From contig NZ_OLMM01000005.1 of NCBI RefSeq assembly GCF_900291475.1, positions 38,370-102,369 of the forward strand: a stretch of DNA of 64,000 nt, in the 5' to 3' direction. Of this stretch, positions 43,018-55,897 are shown piece by piece; within the stretch, counting starts at the first letter, position 1, and each line of letters begins with the position of its first letter. This stretch comes from Acidaminococcus hominis (GTDB taxonomy: Bacteria; Bacillota; Negativicutes; Acidaminococcales; Acidaminococcaceae). The position numbers and the translations under genes are program-made. The notes beneath the pieces are model-generated. The model was not told the DNA's origin and ran no database searches. It was given only the letters and a program-made list of their open reading frames with translations.

Positions 43018-43328
43018 AATCCAAAAAACCGGCTCTGTCATTCCACTCTCTAGCCAGTGGAATCACAAAACCGGTTTTCTGCGTTGTGCGGAGCTCTCTC
43101 GCTTTGTGTGGAATTGAACCAAAGGGGATGGCAATCAACCTGTGATTGGGAGGGTTTTGCAAAAGGTTCAAGCCCGAAGGGAGCCAAGGGAAAGTGCTTT
43201 TCTCTAGTTCAGGCGGCCCTGTCATCCACGGAGATGCTTCCCGGCGGCAACTGGAGTTTTGCAGCCAGGGACCAGGGGGCCTGTTTTTTGGTACTTGCCC
43301 ATGGGGAGAGATACTCTCTGTAACACAT
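43018..43328 (-). ncRNA. Candidate structured noncoding RNA
   Basis: About 310 nt with a strong promoter at one end (TTTACA at 43358-43363, 17-bp spacer, TATAGT at 43335-43340, minus strand) and a terminator-like hairpin at the other (CCGGTTT/AAACCGG stem, 43025-43077, followed by TTTTTTGGATTTTTT). Between them are nested stems: TTGAACC/GGTTCAA enclosing CAATCA/TGATTG, and a CAGGC/GCCTG domain. No protein frame with a ribosome site. It does not show the signatures I know for 6S, SRP, tmRNA, RNase P, T-box, TPP or cobalamin RNAs. It could be an independent small RNA or a long leader of the DUF2905 gene. Confidence 0.5.
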
Positions 43329-43334
43329 GAAACA

Positions 43335-43363
43335 ACTATAGCAGGTTCTATATACAATGTAAA
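43335..43363 (-). promoter_or_regulatory. Sigma-70 promoter of the candidate RNA
   Basis: TTTACA-N17-TATAGT on the minus strand, optimal spacing, 73 bp from the divergent LysR gene. Confidence 0.7.
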
Positions 43364-43435
43364 ACAATGATTTACCAATATTTCCACAAGGTTTTCCTTG
43401 TGATATAATGGAAGCCATGTAAAAGGAGACTGCCC

Positions 43436-44404
43436 ATGGATACTTCACAAAAAATGTTTCTTCTGGCTGTGGAAGAAATGAACTTTACCAAAGCCGCCCA
43501 CCGGGCCTACGTGACCCAGCAGTGCCTCAGCGAGCATATCCGAAACCTGGAAAAAACGCTGGGGACCCAACTGTTTTTCCGCACTCCCCGGCTCCAGCTT
43601 ACCCCTTCCGGAAAGGCCCTGTACGAAACCCTCCAGCAGATGTCCCAGCTGGAAGCCAACCTTCACGCCCGGATCAACGAGCTGGAACAGGGACAGGTAG
43701 GCGAAATCCGCTTTGGACTCAACACCACCCGGGCCCGGCTGTTCCTACCGGAACTGATGAAAGCCTACCACCAGCGCTTTCCCAAAGTCACCCTGTCCGT
43801 AACCCTGGGGGATACGGAAGCCTTGATGGAAGACCTGCTAAAGCAGAAACTGGACCTGGTCCTGGGGGTGGACGCTCCGCCCAGTACGCTGCTGGAGCGG
43901 ATTCCTGCCGGAGAAGAAGCTCTTTTGGTAGCCGCCACCAACTCCTTCCTGAAACGGTACTATAAGGGCGGCCGAGGCTGGCAGGACTTCCACACGGGGG
44001 ACGCCATTGACCTGCGCTCCTTTGAGCCCTTTCCCCTGGCAGGGAACCTGAATGTCAGCACAGTACTGAAACTGGCGGGTTCCTACTTGTGGCAGCTGGA
44101 TATTGTGCCCAAGCAGATTGTTTCCATCAGCGATTACGATACCCAGCTGAACCTGTCCGGCCAGCAGCTGGCAGCTACTTTCTGTGCTTCCTTTATGCTG
44201 CCGGCCATCCAAAACCAGAACCAGCTGCATCCCCAGCACGAACCCCTGCTGGCCCTGAAGCTTTCCGGTTTTTCCCATCCCATCAGCATTGAGATTCTCC
44301 GGCCCCGGCAGCTGTTTGTACCCAGGTACCTGGAAGAATTTATTTCCCTGATCCAAGCCCACCTGGTGGTGTGGCATGAAAAGATTGCCCAGGCCCTGGC
44401 CTAA
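43436..44404 (+). CDS. LysR-family transcriptional regulator
   Basis: A 322-residue LTTR with start 43436 (AAAGGAG upstream). The HTH region FTKAAHRAYVTQQCLSEHIRNLEK closely parallels the LysR gene at 46178 (FTKADKRGFVTQQCLSKNIKQFEK), and the effector domains align as well. The two are paralogues of the same length (322). It faces the IlvD/Edd gene convergently and may regulate the sugar-acid genes. Confidence 0.9.
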   Translation: MDTSQKMFLLAVEEMNFTKAAHRAYVTQQCLSEHIRNLEKTLGTQLFFRTPRLQLTPSGKALYETLQQMSQLEANLHARINELEQGQVGEIRFGLNTTRARLFLPELMKAYHQRFPKVTLSVTLGDTEALMEDLLKQKLDLVLGVDAPPSTLLERIPAGEEALLVAATNSFLKRYYKGGRGWQDFHTGDAIDLRSFEPFPLAGNLNVSTVLKLAGSYLWQLDIVPKQIVSISDYDTQLNLSGQQLAATFCASFMLPAIQNQNQLHPQHEPLLALKLSGFSHPISIEILRPRQLFVPRYLEEFISLIQAHLVVWHEKIAQALA

Positions 44405-44417
44405 CTTTACACGGTGA

Positions 44418-44455
44418 AAAAAGCGATGCCCGAATTGGACATCGCTTTTTATTAT
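44418..44455. terminator. Bidirectional terminator
   Basis: AAAAGCGATG...CATCGCTTTTT hairpin between the convergent LysR and IlvD/Edd genes. Confidence 0.8.
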
Positions 44456-44483
44456 GGAAAATTTTATTTTCCCATTTTTATTT

Positions 44484-46133
44484 TTAATCAGTGTACAGCC
44501 ATACAGCGCCTTTTTCGGCCCCTTCCACCACTTTCCGGTACTGTTTCATAATGCCGTAGGCAGGATGGTCCGGTTTTACGATTTCTGCCTTCCGGCGTGC
44601 CAGCTCTTCCTCCGAGACTTCCACTTCCAGCAGGTGCTTGTTCAGGTCGATGTGGATCATATCCCCGTTCTTGACGCAGGCAATGGGCCCACCGTCCCAG
44701 GCCTCAGGAGAGATATGGCCCACACAGGGACCTCGGGAAGCACCGGAAAAACGGCCATCGGTAATCATGGCCACGGATTTTTGCAGCCCCATGCCGATGA
44801 GCATGGCCGCAGGAATGGACATTTCCCGCATGCCCGGACCGCCTTTAGGGCCTTCGTAGCGGATGACCAGTACGGAGCCCGGTTTCACATCGGAGTGCAG
44901 CAGGCAGTCCATGACTTCTTCCTCGGAATCAAAGACCACTGCCGGACCCCGATGCTCGAACATGGCAGGGTCCACGCCACTCTTTTTCACCACCGCGCCT
45001 TCCGGCGCCAGATTGCCGTAGAGCACGGAGAAACAGCCCTTTTCCTGGAGAGGATGCTCCAGGTCGTGGATGATGTTCCGGTCTATGGGGCGGGTAAACC
45101 GGTCCAGGGCTTCCTTCAGGGTGCCGCCCATGGCCAAGGGGACTTCTGTATGGAGGAATTTTTCCAGGGTCTTCAGGCTTCCCAGGGCGCCGCCAGCCTT
45201 GCCGTAATCAATCAGGTTGTATTGGGAAGAAGGCTTAAATTTGGCAATCAGGGGTACCCGTTCCTGAATGGCATCAAATTCTTTCAGATTCAACTTCACC
45301 CCGGCTACTTTGGCGATGGCCTGGATGTGCAGGGCAAAGTTGCTGGAACCGCCGGCAGCAGAGGTATGCATAATGCCGTTTTCCAGGGACTCCCGGGTCA
45401 TAAAGGTTTTGGCCGGAATCTGCTGCCGGGTCAGTTCCACAATCCGTTCGCCCACGTCCCGGGCCTGTTTGAATTTGGCGGATACGCAGAAGGGCATGGT
45501 GGCGGAACCAAAGGGCGCCAGGCCGATGGCTTCAGCAAACACTGCCATGGTATTGGCCGTGCCGTACATGGAGCAGGTACCGCAGGAAGCGCACATATTC
45601 TGGCGGTAGCGGTGGAAGGTTTCCTCGCTGATTTTGCCGGCTTTCCATTTGCCGATAGATTCCTTCAGGTCCGGGGTGGTGTAGACCACACCGTCTTCCT
45701 CGTAGGGCAGCATGGAACCCGGGGGCAGAAACAGGCTGGGCAGGTTCAGGGAAGCGGCGGCCATGAGCATGCCGGGAACAATCTTGTCGCAGGCACACAG
45801 GAATACCAGGCCGTCAAAATTGTGGGCCCGCACCATGGTTTCGATGGAGCCGGCAATCAGGTCCCGGCTGGGCAATACGTACTGCATGCCCCGGAGCTGG
45901 GCCATACCGTCGCAGGGAGCGGGCACGTTAAATTCGGCGGGAGCGCCGCCGGCCGCCCATACCCCTTCCTTCACGTACTGGGCCAGTTCCTTTAAGGGCT
46001 TATGGCCGGGGTTTACTTCATTCCAGGAATTGACGATGCCAATAATGGGCTTGTGCAGGTCCTTATCCCGGTACCCGCAGGCATTCATCAGGCCTACGTA
46101 ATAGGCCTCTGCATTGGGATCAATATGACTCAT
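44484..46133 (-). CDS. IlvD/Edd family dehydratase
   Basis: A 549-residue Fe-S dehydratase of the dihydroxyacid/sugar-acid dehydratase family. Cluster cysteines appear in [19 protein letters not shown] and [14 protein letters not shown]. Its operon, gntP-lysR-this gene, argues for an aldonate or similar sugar acid being dehydrated to a 2-keto-3-deoxy acid rather than for valine/isoleucine synthesis; the sequence alone does not exclude IlvD. Start 46133. Confidence 0.82.
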   Translation of the reverse strand: MSHIDPNAEAYYVGLMNACGYRDKDLHKPIIGIVNSWNEVNPGHKPLKELAQYVKEGVWAAGGAPAEFNVPAPCDGMAQLRGMQYVLPSRDLIAGSIETMVRAHNFDGLVFLCACDKIVPGMLMAAASLNLPSLFLPPGSMLPYEEDGVVYTTPDLKESIGKWKAGKISEETFHRYRQNMCASCGTCSMYGTANTMAVFAEAIGLAPFGSATMPFCVSAKFKQARDVGERIVELTRQQIPAKTFMTRESLENGIMHTSAAGGSSNFALHIQAIAKVAGVKLNLKEFDAIQERVPLIAKFKPSSQYNLIDYGKAGGALGSLKTLEKFLHTEVPLAMGGTLKEALDRFTRPIDRNIIHDLEHPLQEKGCFSVLYGNLAPEGAVVKKSGVDPAMFEHRGPAVVFDSEEEVMDCLLHSDVKPGSVLVIRYEGPKGGPGMREMSIPAAMLIGMGLQKSVAMITDGRFSGASRGPCVGHISPEAWDGGPIACVKNGDMIHIDLNKHLLEVEVSEEELARRKAEIVKPDHPAYGIMKQYRKVVEGAEKGAVWLYTD

Positions 46134-46177
46134 AATTTATTACTCCTTTCAAATAGGCAGTTTGCAAAATACCAGTT

Positions 46178-47146
46178 TTACCGGAGCATTTCTGCCGTGT
46201 ACAATTCGTTTTCGTATATTACCTGACGCATAATATCCATGAAATCCGTTAGATATTGGGGACGGCTGGAAAGCTCCGGCCAGACAATAGACAGATTGAC
46301 CGTCCGTTCCCAGCCGGCAATGCGAAAGACCAAAAGCCGCTGTTCCTCTGCCCTGCCCCGGTTATAGGCTGCCACCTGGGACAGGATGGTCTGGGGACAA
46401 AAGGCCGCCGCCAGTGACCGGCCGCAGAGGGAAATTTGGGTTTCGTAATCACTGACGCTGAACTGCTGGGTAAAGACGATGCCCTGCTGCAGCAGAAAGT
46501 GATGACACAGAGCGGCAAAACTGCTGCCTTCCCGGTTGCCGGTAAGGGGCAGACTGGGAAAGGCTGCCAGGTCCAGGAAATCTCCGGATACGGGAGGGCG
46601 GCGGTCCGTGCTGCCGGGCAGGTGCTGCTGGAGAAATTTTTCCGTAGCCAGCAAGAATACCTGGTCCCGGGAAACCGTTTCAGAGTGGAGAACGGGATCC
46701 GCTTCGTAATTAACGCCTAAAAATAAATCCAGTTCATTATTAATTAGCCTTTTTTCTAAGGAAACGTTGTCATCCAGCACCACGGATACTTCCACATGGG
46801 GATAGCGGCTTTGGAAACGTTCATAGATTTCCGGCAGCAGTACCCGGCCCCGGGAACTGTTGATACCCAGGGTCAGGGAACCCAGGCTCTCCTGCTGAAC
46901 CTGTTCCAGCCGGGACTTCAGGTCATGCTCCAGGATTTCCACTTTCCGCAGGGTTTCAAATACCATACGTCCTGCCGGCGTCAGGGTAAGTTTGGGGGAC
47001 CGCTTGAACAGTTCCACATTCAGTTCCTTTTCAAACTGTTTGATATTCTTGCTCAGGCACTGCTGGGTTACAAAACCCCGTTTGTCGGCTTTGGTAAAAT
47101 TCATTTCTTCCACCGTCAGCAGGAACAATTTTTGCATGGTTTTCAA
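46178..47146 (-). CDS. LysR-family transcriptional regulator (TTG start)
   Basis: A 322-residue LTTR in the gntP-lysR-dehydratase operon, 21 nt after gntP. The frame opens with TTG (47146), which aligns exactly with the ATG of the paralogue at 43436 (MKTMQKLFLL against MDTSQKMFLL) and has GGGGTGAT four bases upstream; an ATG three codons in has poor spacing. Probably regulates gluconate-type uptake and its own operon. Confidence 0.88.
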   Translation of the reverse strand: MKTMQKLFLLTVEEMNFTKADKRGFVTQQCLSKNIKQFEKELNVELFKRSPKLTLTPAGRMVFETLRKVEILEHDLKSRLEQVQQESLGSLTLGINSSRGRVLLPEIYERFQSRYPHVEVSVVLDDNVSLEKRLINNELDLFLGVNYEADPVLHSETVSRDQVFLLATEKFLQQHLPGSTDRRPPVSGDFLDLAAFPSLPLTGNREGSSFAALCHHFLLQQGIVFTQQFSVSDYETQISLCGRSLAAAFCPQTILSQVAAYNRGRAEEQRLLVFRIAGWERTVNLSIVWPELSSRPQYLTDFMDIMRQVIYENELYTAEMLR

Positions 47147-47167
47147 GCAATCACCCCATTTGAGATT

Positions 47168-48520
47168 TTAGCGGAACAGGCTGATAACCACCGTTGCCAA
47201 CAGTCCGGCAAAAGCCATTACGTGCTGTCCAACGCAAAGTGTTTTTAAGGAAGTTTTGGTATCGTAGCCAAACAAGTTGGCGAATACCCAGAAATAGCTG
47301 TTGTTTACATGGGAACCGAAGCCGCTGCCTGCACAAATGGACAGGAATGCTACAATCGGATCTATGAGCCCGTTCTGCATCAGGGGCAAGGTCAGGGTGG
47401 AAGCTACAATAACAGCCACCGAAGAAGAACCCTGAACAAACTTGGAGAACCCGCAGATCAGGAAGGGAATCAGGATAATGGGCAGGGACATGCTGCTGAG
47501 TGCATTGGCCATTACCGTGCCTACACCGGTGAGATCAATGACCTTGGCCAGGGCACCGCCGGCAGCGGTAATGAAAATTACCGGACCGGAGGGGGTCAAG
47601 GCTGTAGTCATGGAAGCAAACACTTCTTCCCGAGGAATGGAACGGTACAGCATCAAGATAGCCGAAATGATACCCAAAGCCAGAGCAATGTTCTTATCGC
47701 CTAAGACTCCAGTCACCGCCAGGACAGAACTGCCCTTGGGCAATACCATTTTACAAGTTGTATTCACCAATATCAACACGATGGGGACCAGGATAGGAAT
47801 AATGGACTGAATGAAGGAAGGCATGGGCAGGTTATTGGGCTGCTCCTTTTCTTCTGCCAATTCCTGAACCTGTTCTTCCATTTTGGCAGCTGCACTCTTA
47901 GTGAACCAGCCCTCCGGCTTCGGGGCAATAAACAAGCGGCAGAAGGCCAAAATAGCTACGCAGTCTACAGCGGAAACAATCAGGCCCCACAGAATGGATT
48001 CACCCAGGTCAATACCCAGGATGGAAACAATGGACAAAGGCGCCGGCGTAGGAGCCACAAAAGTGTTGGTGGTCAGAAGGGACAGCGCCAAAGCCGTGGC
48101 CAGGGAACCCAGACCCAAACCGCTTTTCTTGGAAACAACCTTCACCAGCGGTGCCAGCATAATCAGGGCTACATCACAAAATACATGAATGCTTACCAGG
48201 AATCCGGTGGCACTTAAAGCAATATCCGCCTTTTTCTTGCCGGTAACCTTCAGCAAGGTGGATGCAATGCGCTGGGTGGCGTTGGATTTGTCCAAATAGT
48301 CCCCCAGGATAGCGCCAAAAATAATGACAATACCAATACTCTTACAAATTCCCCCAAAGCCCGTGGCGATGGTGTCGATGGCTTTCTGGGCCGGCAGGCC
48401 ACAGCCTACGCCGATGATCAGTGCCCCCAGAAGCATGGACATGAAGGGTCCGATTTTTGTTTTGATCATCAAAGTCAGCATAATTGCCAGGCCAATCAGA
48501 AATGGAATCATCAGTGCCAT
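47168..48520 (-). CDS. gntP: Gluconate permease family transporter
   Basis: A 450-residue GntP-family proton symporter with about twelve membrane segments. GFGGICKSIGIVIIFGAILGDYL, VSIHVFCDVALIMLAPL and PTPAPLSIVSILGIDLG are family blocks. Transports gluconate or a similar sugar acid. First gene of the operon; start 48520 after AAAGGGG. Long, palindrome-bearing leader upstream. Confidence 0.9.
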   Translation of the reverse strand: MALMIPFLIGLAIMLTLMIKTKIGPFMSMLLGALIIGVGCGLPAQKAIDTIATGFGGICKSIGIVIIFGAILGDYLDKSNATQRIASTLLKVTGKKKADIALSATGFLVSIHVFCDVALIMLAPLVKVVSKKSGLGLGSLATALALSLLTTNTFVAPTPAPLSIVSILGIDLGESILWGLIVSAVDCVAILAFCRLFIAPKPEGWFTKSAAAKMEEQVQELAEEKEQPNNLPMPSFIQSIIPILVPIVLILVNTTCKMVLPKGSSVLAVTGVLGDKNIALALGIISAILMLYRSIPREEVFASMTTALTPSGPVIFITAAGGALAKVIDLTGVGTVMANALSSMSLPIILIPFLICGFSKFVQGSSSVAVIVASTLTLPLMQNGLIDPIVAFLSICAGSGFGSHVNNSYFWVFANLFGYDTKTSLKTLCVGQHVMAFAGLLATVVISLFR

Positions 48521-48937
48521 AACTATTTACCCCTTTTCTCTTTGTTAGATTGGATTTAACTCCGTTGTGCAACCTACACTTACCGCACCACAATAGTGCT
48601 TTCCCATCCCCTGTACGCTGCCTTACAGGAACCTGGTTCCTGCATCCTTTGGAAACACCGCCGCGCAATGGCAGTGCCTCAGCGAAAAGACGCCTGAATG
48701 TTCTGATAAACTCCGGCGCATTCCCTTTCCCTGACAAAGGATTTCCGATACCCTCCCTTCCTGTTAGGACTTGGACTGTTCCATTCCGAACAACAGACCG
48801 TACACAGGATTTGTTCAGCTACAACTTAACATCATTTGAGGTAAAATAAAAACAACCTTTTAGCGTATTTCCACAACTTTCCGTTGTACCACAAGGGATG
48901 GACCGCTTTTCTTTTTTCTTCAATAAATATAGTTGCG
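48521..48937 (-). other. gntP leader and promoter region
   Basis: About 415 nt with no supported gene. It contains a near-perfect operator-like palindrome (48626-48642) and G-rich blocks on the minus strand that could fold. The frame at 48342-48737 is mostly antisense to gntP coding and is rejected. I do not recognise a known riboswitch. Confidence 0.5.
48626..48642. promoter_or_regulatory. Operator-like palindrome
   Basis: CAGGAACC-T-GGTTCCTG, 8-1-8 perfect dyad about 105 nt before the gntP start. Likely regulator binding site; the short loop makes an RNA hairpin role less likely. Confidence 0.5.
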
Positions 48938-48941
48938 GCGC

Positions 48942-48979
48942 AAAAAAAGCACCCTCCTGATAATAGGAATGGGTGCTGC
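48942..48979 (-). terminator. phoH terminator
   Basis: GCAGCACCCATTCC...GGAGGGTGC hairpin followed by TTTTTTT on the minus strand. Confidence 0.85.
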
Positions 48980-48997
48980 ACAAAATTATAGGGGTAA

Positions 48998-50362
48998 TTA
49001 TAGGCGGCCAATGGCTTCCAGAGCCAGCCGGGACCGTTCACATTCGCTTTCCAGCATGGTAACCTGGCAGCATAGGGGGCTGCCCTTCATTTTTTCTGAA
49101 GCATAGCTGAGGCCGTTGGTACGCTCATCCAAAAAGGGCTTGTCAATCTGCTGGGGATCCCCCAGGAGAATAACCTTGGTGCCCTTCCCTGCCCGGGTAA
49201 TGATGCCCTTCACCTGGTTAGGGGTCATATTCTGGGCTTCATCGATGATCAGGTAAATCTTTTCCAGGGAACGGCCCCGGATAAAGTTCAGGGCTTCCAT
49301 CTGAATCAGGTTCCGGTCAAAGACTTCTGCCAGAACGCTTTCCAGTTCCAGTTCATCGTCATACCGGGCCGTATCGTCCTTATCCAGCAGCTGTTCCAGA
49401 TTATCCATAATGGGCCGCATCAGGGGAGAAATTTTTTCCTGTTCGTCCCCTGGAAGAAACCCAATATCCGTATCAAACTGGGCATTGGGCCGGCAGATCA
49501 GAATCCGCCGGTATTCGCCGCTGGGGTGATCCAGCAGCTTCTCCAGCCCCACGGCCAGGGAATAGAAGGTTTTGGCCGTACCTGCCTGCCCCTTGATAAT
49601 TACCAGGGGAACTTCGTCCGCCGGCTTCATCAGAGCTTCCTGCATAAAATACTGGCCCGCATTCCGGGGCTTGACCCCATAGGGCGTATCCTTGGCGTAG
49701 GCAAGGGGCACCACCCGGTCCCCCCAAACCCGACCCAATTGGGTTTTCCGCAGGGAGGCGTCAGCCCGCAGCAGGATAAACTCATTCTGGTAAACCGTTA
49801 CCGGCAGAACCTGCCCCGCCGCATCGCATTGGTACAACTGAGAAACGGGAATCCCCTGCTCCCCAAACCGGTCAAAGAACGGCTCCGGCACATAGCATTC
49901 CTGCCGGCCCCGGTACTGCTGCTCTCCTGTAAGAACCTGCTGGGAACTGAAATCCTGGGCCTCAATGCCCAGCAGCTGGGCTTTCGGCCGCAGTACCAGG
50001 TCCTTGGTTACCAAAATGGGTTTCTGGTCCCGAAGGTGGAAACAAACTTTAAGGATTCGGTTATCCCCCTTGTCCTCCGGCAGCCCTTCCGGCAGCTCCT
50101 CATGAATGCAGTTAGGTTCTACCCGAAGCCTGCCGCCGTGGGGCAGTGCCGCCCCGGCAATCAGGTCATCCTGCCGTCTCAGGTTTTCCAGGTAACGGAT
50201 TACCTTCCTGGCATTATAGCCCTTTTCTCCCTCTGCCTTTTTAAGCCCGTCCAATTCTTCCAGGACCACCAAAGGCAGAACCAGTTCGTTGTCCTCAAAG
50301 CACTCCAAAGCACCGGGGGACTGGATCAGCACATTGGTATCGATTACATAGATTTTTCCCAT
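48998..50362 (-). CDS. PhoH-family ATPase with PIN domain (PhoH2/YlaK type)
   Basis: A 454-residue fusion: N-terminal PIN ribonuclease domain (IYVIDTNVLIQSP with the first acidic residue; later GDNRILKVCFHL and VTKDLVLR) and C-terminal PhoH ATPase (Walker A IIKGQAGTAKTFYSLAVGL, Walker B IYLIIDEAQNMTPNQVKGI, GDPQQID). Such proteins couple RNA cleavage with unwinding. Own terminator, single gene. No antitoxin partner is seen beside it. Confidence 0.92.
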   Translation of the reverse strand: MGKIYVIDTNVLIQSPGALECFEDNELVLPLVVLEELDGLKKAEGEKGYNARKVIRYLENLRRQDDLIAGAALPHGGRLRVEPNCIHEELPEGLPEDKGDNRILKVCFHLRDQKPILVTKDLVLRPKAQLLGIEAQDFSSQQVLTGEQQYRGRQECYVPEPFFDRFGEQGIPVSQLYQCDAAGQVLPVTVYQNEFILLRADASLRKTQLGRVWGDRVVPLAYAKDTPYGVKPRNAGQYFMQEALMKPADEVPLVIIKGQAGTAKTFYSLAVGLEKLLDHPSGEYRRILICRPNAQFDTDIGFLPGDEQEKISPLMRPIMDNLEQLLDKDDTARYDDELELESVLAEVFDRNLIQMEALNFIRGRSLEKIYLIIDEAQNMTPNQVKGIITRAGKGTKVILLGDPQQIDKPFLDERTNGLSYASEKMKGSPLCCQVTMLESECERSRLALEAIGRL

Positions 50363-50483
50363 AGGTACGCCGCCTTTCTTTTACAGCCAAAGCTTCTCAA
50401 GAAATGGTTCCTAGGGATACCCTATCAAAGAAAAGTAGGAGAAACAGCAAGAAAGGGTAAAGATTGGGTAATATCTGAAATTT

Positions 50484-52010
50484 TTACTCCGTCAGGGCCT
50501 GGTTCAATGCCTTCAGGATATGGCCGCGCTGTACATATTGCTTTCTATACATAGCCGTATGCTCCCCATTGGGCATAAATTCATCCCGTACCGCCAACTG
50601 ACGCTGCAAAGCGTCCTTCAAATTGGGCACATCGCCTACAGCGTAGGCAGCTACCACACAGTTGGTGGGAACGGCGCCGCCGGCTACCTGAAGGGTTACC
50701 ACCCGGGTATCCAGCATATCCGCCTTGATCTGGTTCCACAGGGCATCCCGGCTGCCCCCTTCGGTAATGGTCAGCTGGGACAGGTCAATCCCTGCTTTCC
50801 GATACCGGTCGGTAATTTCCATATAATCGTAGCCGATGCCTTCCAGTACGCAGCGCCACAGTGCCCCCTGGTCAGAATCCAGGGTAAGCCCGGTAAAGGT
50901 GCCCCGAACATGAATATATTCCCCATTGCTGCCGGTAAGATAGGGAATAAACAGGGCCCCGTTGCAGCCAGCGGGATGGGCTTTGGCCAGCCGGTCCAAT
51001 TCTCCATAGTACAAATCATCGGTTTCCTTGCGGGCAATGCTGTCCTTGAACCAGCGCAGGGCCAGCCCTCCAGTCCGGACCATGCCCCAGTAGAAATACG
51101 TGCCGGGCAGGGTACCGGAATTGAAAATCAAATTGTTGCCGGGAGAAGACAGGGCGGGAATGATGCCGTCCGTGGCTGCACAGAACATGGAACAGGTGCC
51201 GGCCACGTCCACCGCCCGGCCCGGTTCCAGAATGCCGCTGCCCATCATGGACTCCATGGTATCCCCGGCCCCGGCACAAATGGGAATTCCAGCAGGAAGA
51301 CCCGTTTCCGCAGCATCGGCTGCACAAAGGGTACCGATAATATCCCAGGGCTTCACAATCCGGGGCATGTACTTGGGGTCAATACCCAGGATAGAAAGCT
51401 GCTCCGGAGACCATTCCTTCTTGAGGACGTTATAGCCTAGGCCCCAGCCGGACATGGTACCCCAATCCACAAAAGCTTCCTCACCGGAAAGCCCGGCCAA
51501 ATGCATCAAAATATAAGGGCAATTGTGAACGAACTTCACGCCCCGTTCCCGGACTGCTGGAATATTTTTGAGAAACCAGCGAGCGTACATGGCAGGAAAC
51601 ATAATATGGGGTTCCGGATTCCCAGTTTCTTCCGCCCAAATGGATAAATGCTGGGCCTTCAGTGCTTCCACATCGTCGGAAGTCCGGCTGTCCAGGTAGT
51701 TGATATAGGGAGAAATGGCGTTGCCCTCTGCGTCCACACAAACAATGCCGCAGATAACGCCGTCCCCCATAATGGAACGGATCTGGCCCACGTCCAGTCC
51801 CTTGGCTGCCATTTGCCGGCTGCAATCCCGCATACATTGTTTAATCAGCTGATAATATTCCCCCACATCCATCTGTACCCAGCCCGGCTGCGGGTAGAGC
51901 AAGGTGGTAGGAGCCGTTGCCATAGCCACTTCCTGGCCTGCCTCATCGTAAATGGCAACCTTCACACTTTGGGTTCCTGCGTCAAACCCCAGATAATATT
52001 TTTTGTCCAT
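50484..52010 (-). CDS. FGGY-family carbohydrate kinase
   Basis: A 508-residue sugar kinase with the N-terminal ATP-binding fold YLGFDAGTQSVKVAIYDEAG, the sugar-binding YINYLDSRT region and the C-terminal TITEGGSRDALWNQIKADML motif. Resembles xylulokinase- and gluconokinase-like members; the exact sugar is not predictable. Stands alone upstream of phoH on the same strand, within the sugar-acid region, so phosphorylation of a keto-sugar or sugar acid is plausible. Start 52010. Confidence 0.87.
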   Translation of the reverse strand: MDKKYYLGFDAGTQSVKVAIYDEAGQEVAMATAPTTLLYPQPGWVQMDVGEYYQLIKQCMRDCSRQMAAKGLDVGQIRSIMGDGVICGIVCVDAEGNAISPYINYLDSRTSDDVEALKAQHLSIWAEETGNPEPHIMFPAMYARWFLKNIPAVRERGVKFVHNCPYILMHLAGLSGEEAFVDWGTMSGWGLGYNVLKKEWSPEQLSILGIDPKYMPRIVKPWDIIGTLCAADAAETGLPAGIPICAGAGDTMESMMGSGILEPGRAVDVAGTCSMFCAATDGIIPALSSPGNNLIFNSGTLPGTYFYWGMVRTGGLALRWFKDSIARKETDDLYYGELDRLAKAHPAGCNGALFIPYLTGSNGEYIHVRGTFTGLTLDSDQGALWRCVLEGIGYDYMEITDRYRKAGIDLSQLTITEGGSRDALWNQIKADMLDTRVVTLQVAGGAVPTNCVVAAYAVGDVPNLKDALQRQLAVRDEFMPNGEHTAMYRKQYVQRGHILKALNQALTE

Positions 52011-52344
52011 ACTGACACCGTCCTTTACGGCAGCCCTAGAAATAATGCTGCCAAGTTCCCCTCTATCATAACAAAAAACTGCCGGATCCGGAAAACATTT
52101 TCCCGGCGTCCGCAGGACAAAAAAGATGAGAAAAATGCATGGAAAGGCACAAAGAAAAAAGTGAAAAATATTTCATACCAGCAACAGGGTCTATAAATGG
52201 CCTGATGTGAAAAGAAATACAGAAAAAACCAGAAATCACAGGGATTTTATGCATAAATAGCTAAAATTATAGGCACATGGATAAGAATAAAAGAAGTACC
52301 TGGAATACGGCAGCCTGCGGTCAACCTTTCTGCCCTAAAACAAC
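52011..52344. other. Intergenic region upstream of the FGGY kinase
   Basis: About 330 nt between the kinase and the rRNA terminators. AT-rich; a GCCGG/CCGGC dyad (52080-52116) is the only clear structure. No gene seen. Confidence 0.45.
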
Positions 52345-52386
52345 AGCCCAGCACGTTCCCGGGTTCTCCCGGAACGCGCTGGGCTA
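52345..52386 (-). terminator. Second terminator after the rRNA operon
   Basis: GCCCAGCGCGTTCC...GGAACGTGCTGGGC hairpin on the minus strand, followed by TGTTGTTTT. Confidence 0.65.
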
Positions 52387-52428
52387 TTTGACTTTACATA
52401 CACGCTTGAAGGAGACTAAAAAGGTAAA

Positions 52429-52466
52429 AGAAAAACGCCTGAGCGATTTCTCACTCAGGCGTTTGC
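52429..52466 (-). terminator. First rRNA operon terminator
   Basis: AAACGCCTGAG...CTCAGGCGTTT hairpin followed by TTCTTTTACC, just after the 5S gene. Confidence 0.85.
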
Positions 52467-52468
52467 CT

Positions 52469-52585
52469 AACCGGCAGCTTCCTATCCTCCCGGACCGTTT
52501 CCAGTCGAGTACTTTCGGCGTATGAAGGCTTAACTACTGTGTTCGGCATGGGAACAGGTGGATCCCTTCAGCCATAACCACCGGA
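52469..52585 (-). rRNA. rrf: 5S ribosomal RNA
   Basis: About 117 nt with closing stem TCCGGTGGT...GCTGCCGG and the conserved CCATGCCGAACACAG and GAGGATAGG blocks. Confidence 0.95.
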
Positions 52586-52653
52586 TTATCAATTAGAAGG
52601 CATGAGCCTTCAAAACTTCATGAAGAGACGTTCTTTACTTCTTGGACTTGCGG

Positions 52654-55564
<2,911 letters not shown>

Positions 55565-55897
55565 CTCCTAGCAATATTCGGCCATTTCTTTGTCGCTCGT
55601 CACAAATTTTCCTCGATATACTAAGTGTATTATCTCCGGAAATTTGCTTCCTCGCTTCGCGAACTGCCTCGAATCTTGCTGGAGCTTTCGTTTCCACTTT
55701 TCAGTGAAAACTGCTAGTTCTACTAAGGAACATTTACGTTCCTAGTTTTCTCGTTACTCGTCTTCTAAATTCGCATTTAGATTAGAGGTTTCTACTACAT
55801 ATTCATCACAATACGTAGTAGATTTAATTTTGATTTTCATCAAAACTGTTTTTGTCTCTTCTATGAAGTTTTCAAGGTTCATACGATAGTAAGTAAT

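Noticed and set aside
43081-43290. Cobalamin, glycine or moco riboswitch, or 6S RNA
   Set aside because: Some local similarity, but the diagnostic conserved blocks are missing.
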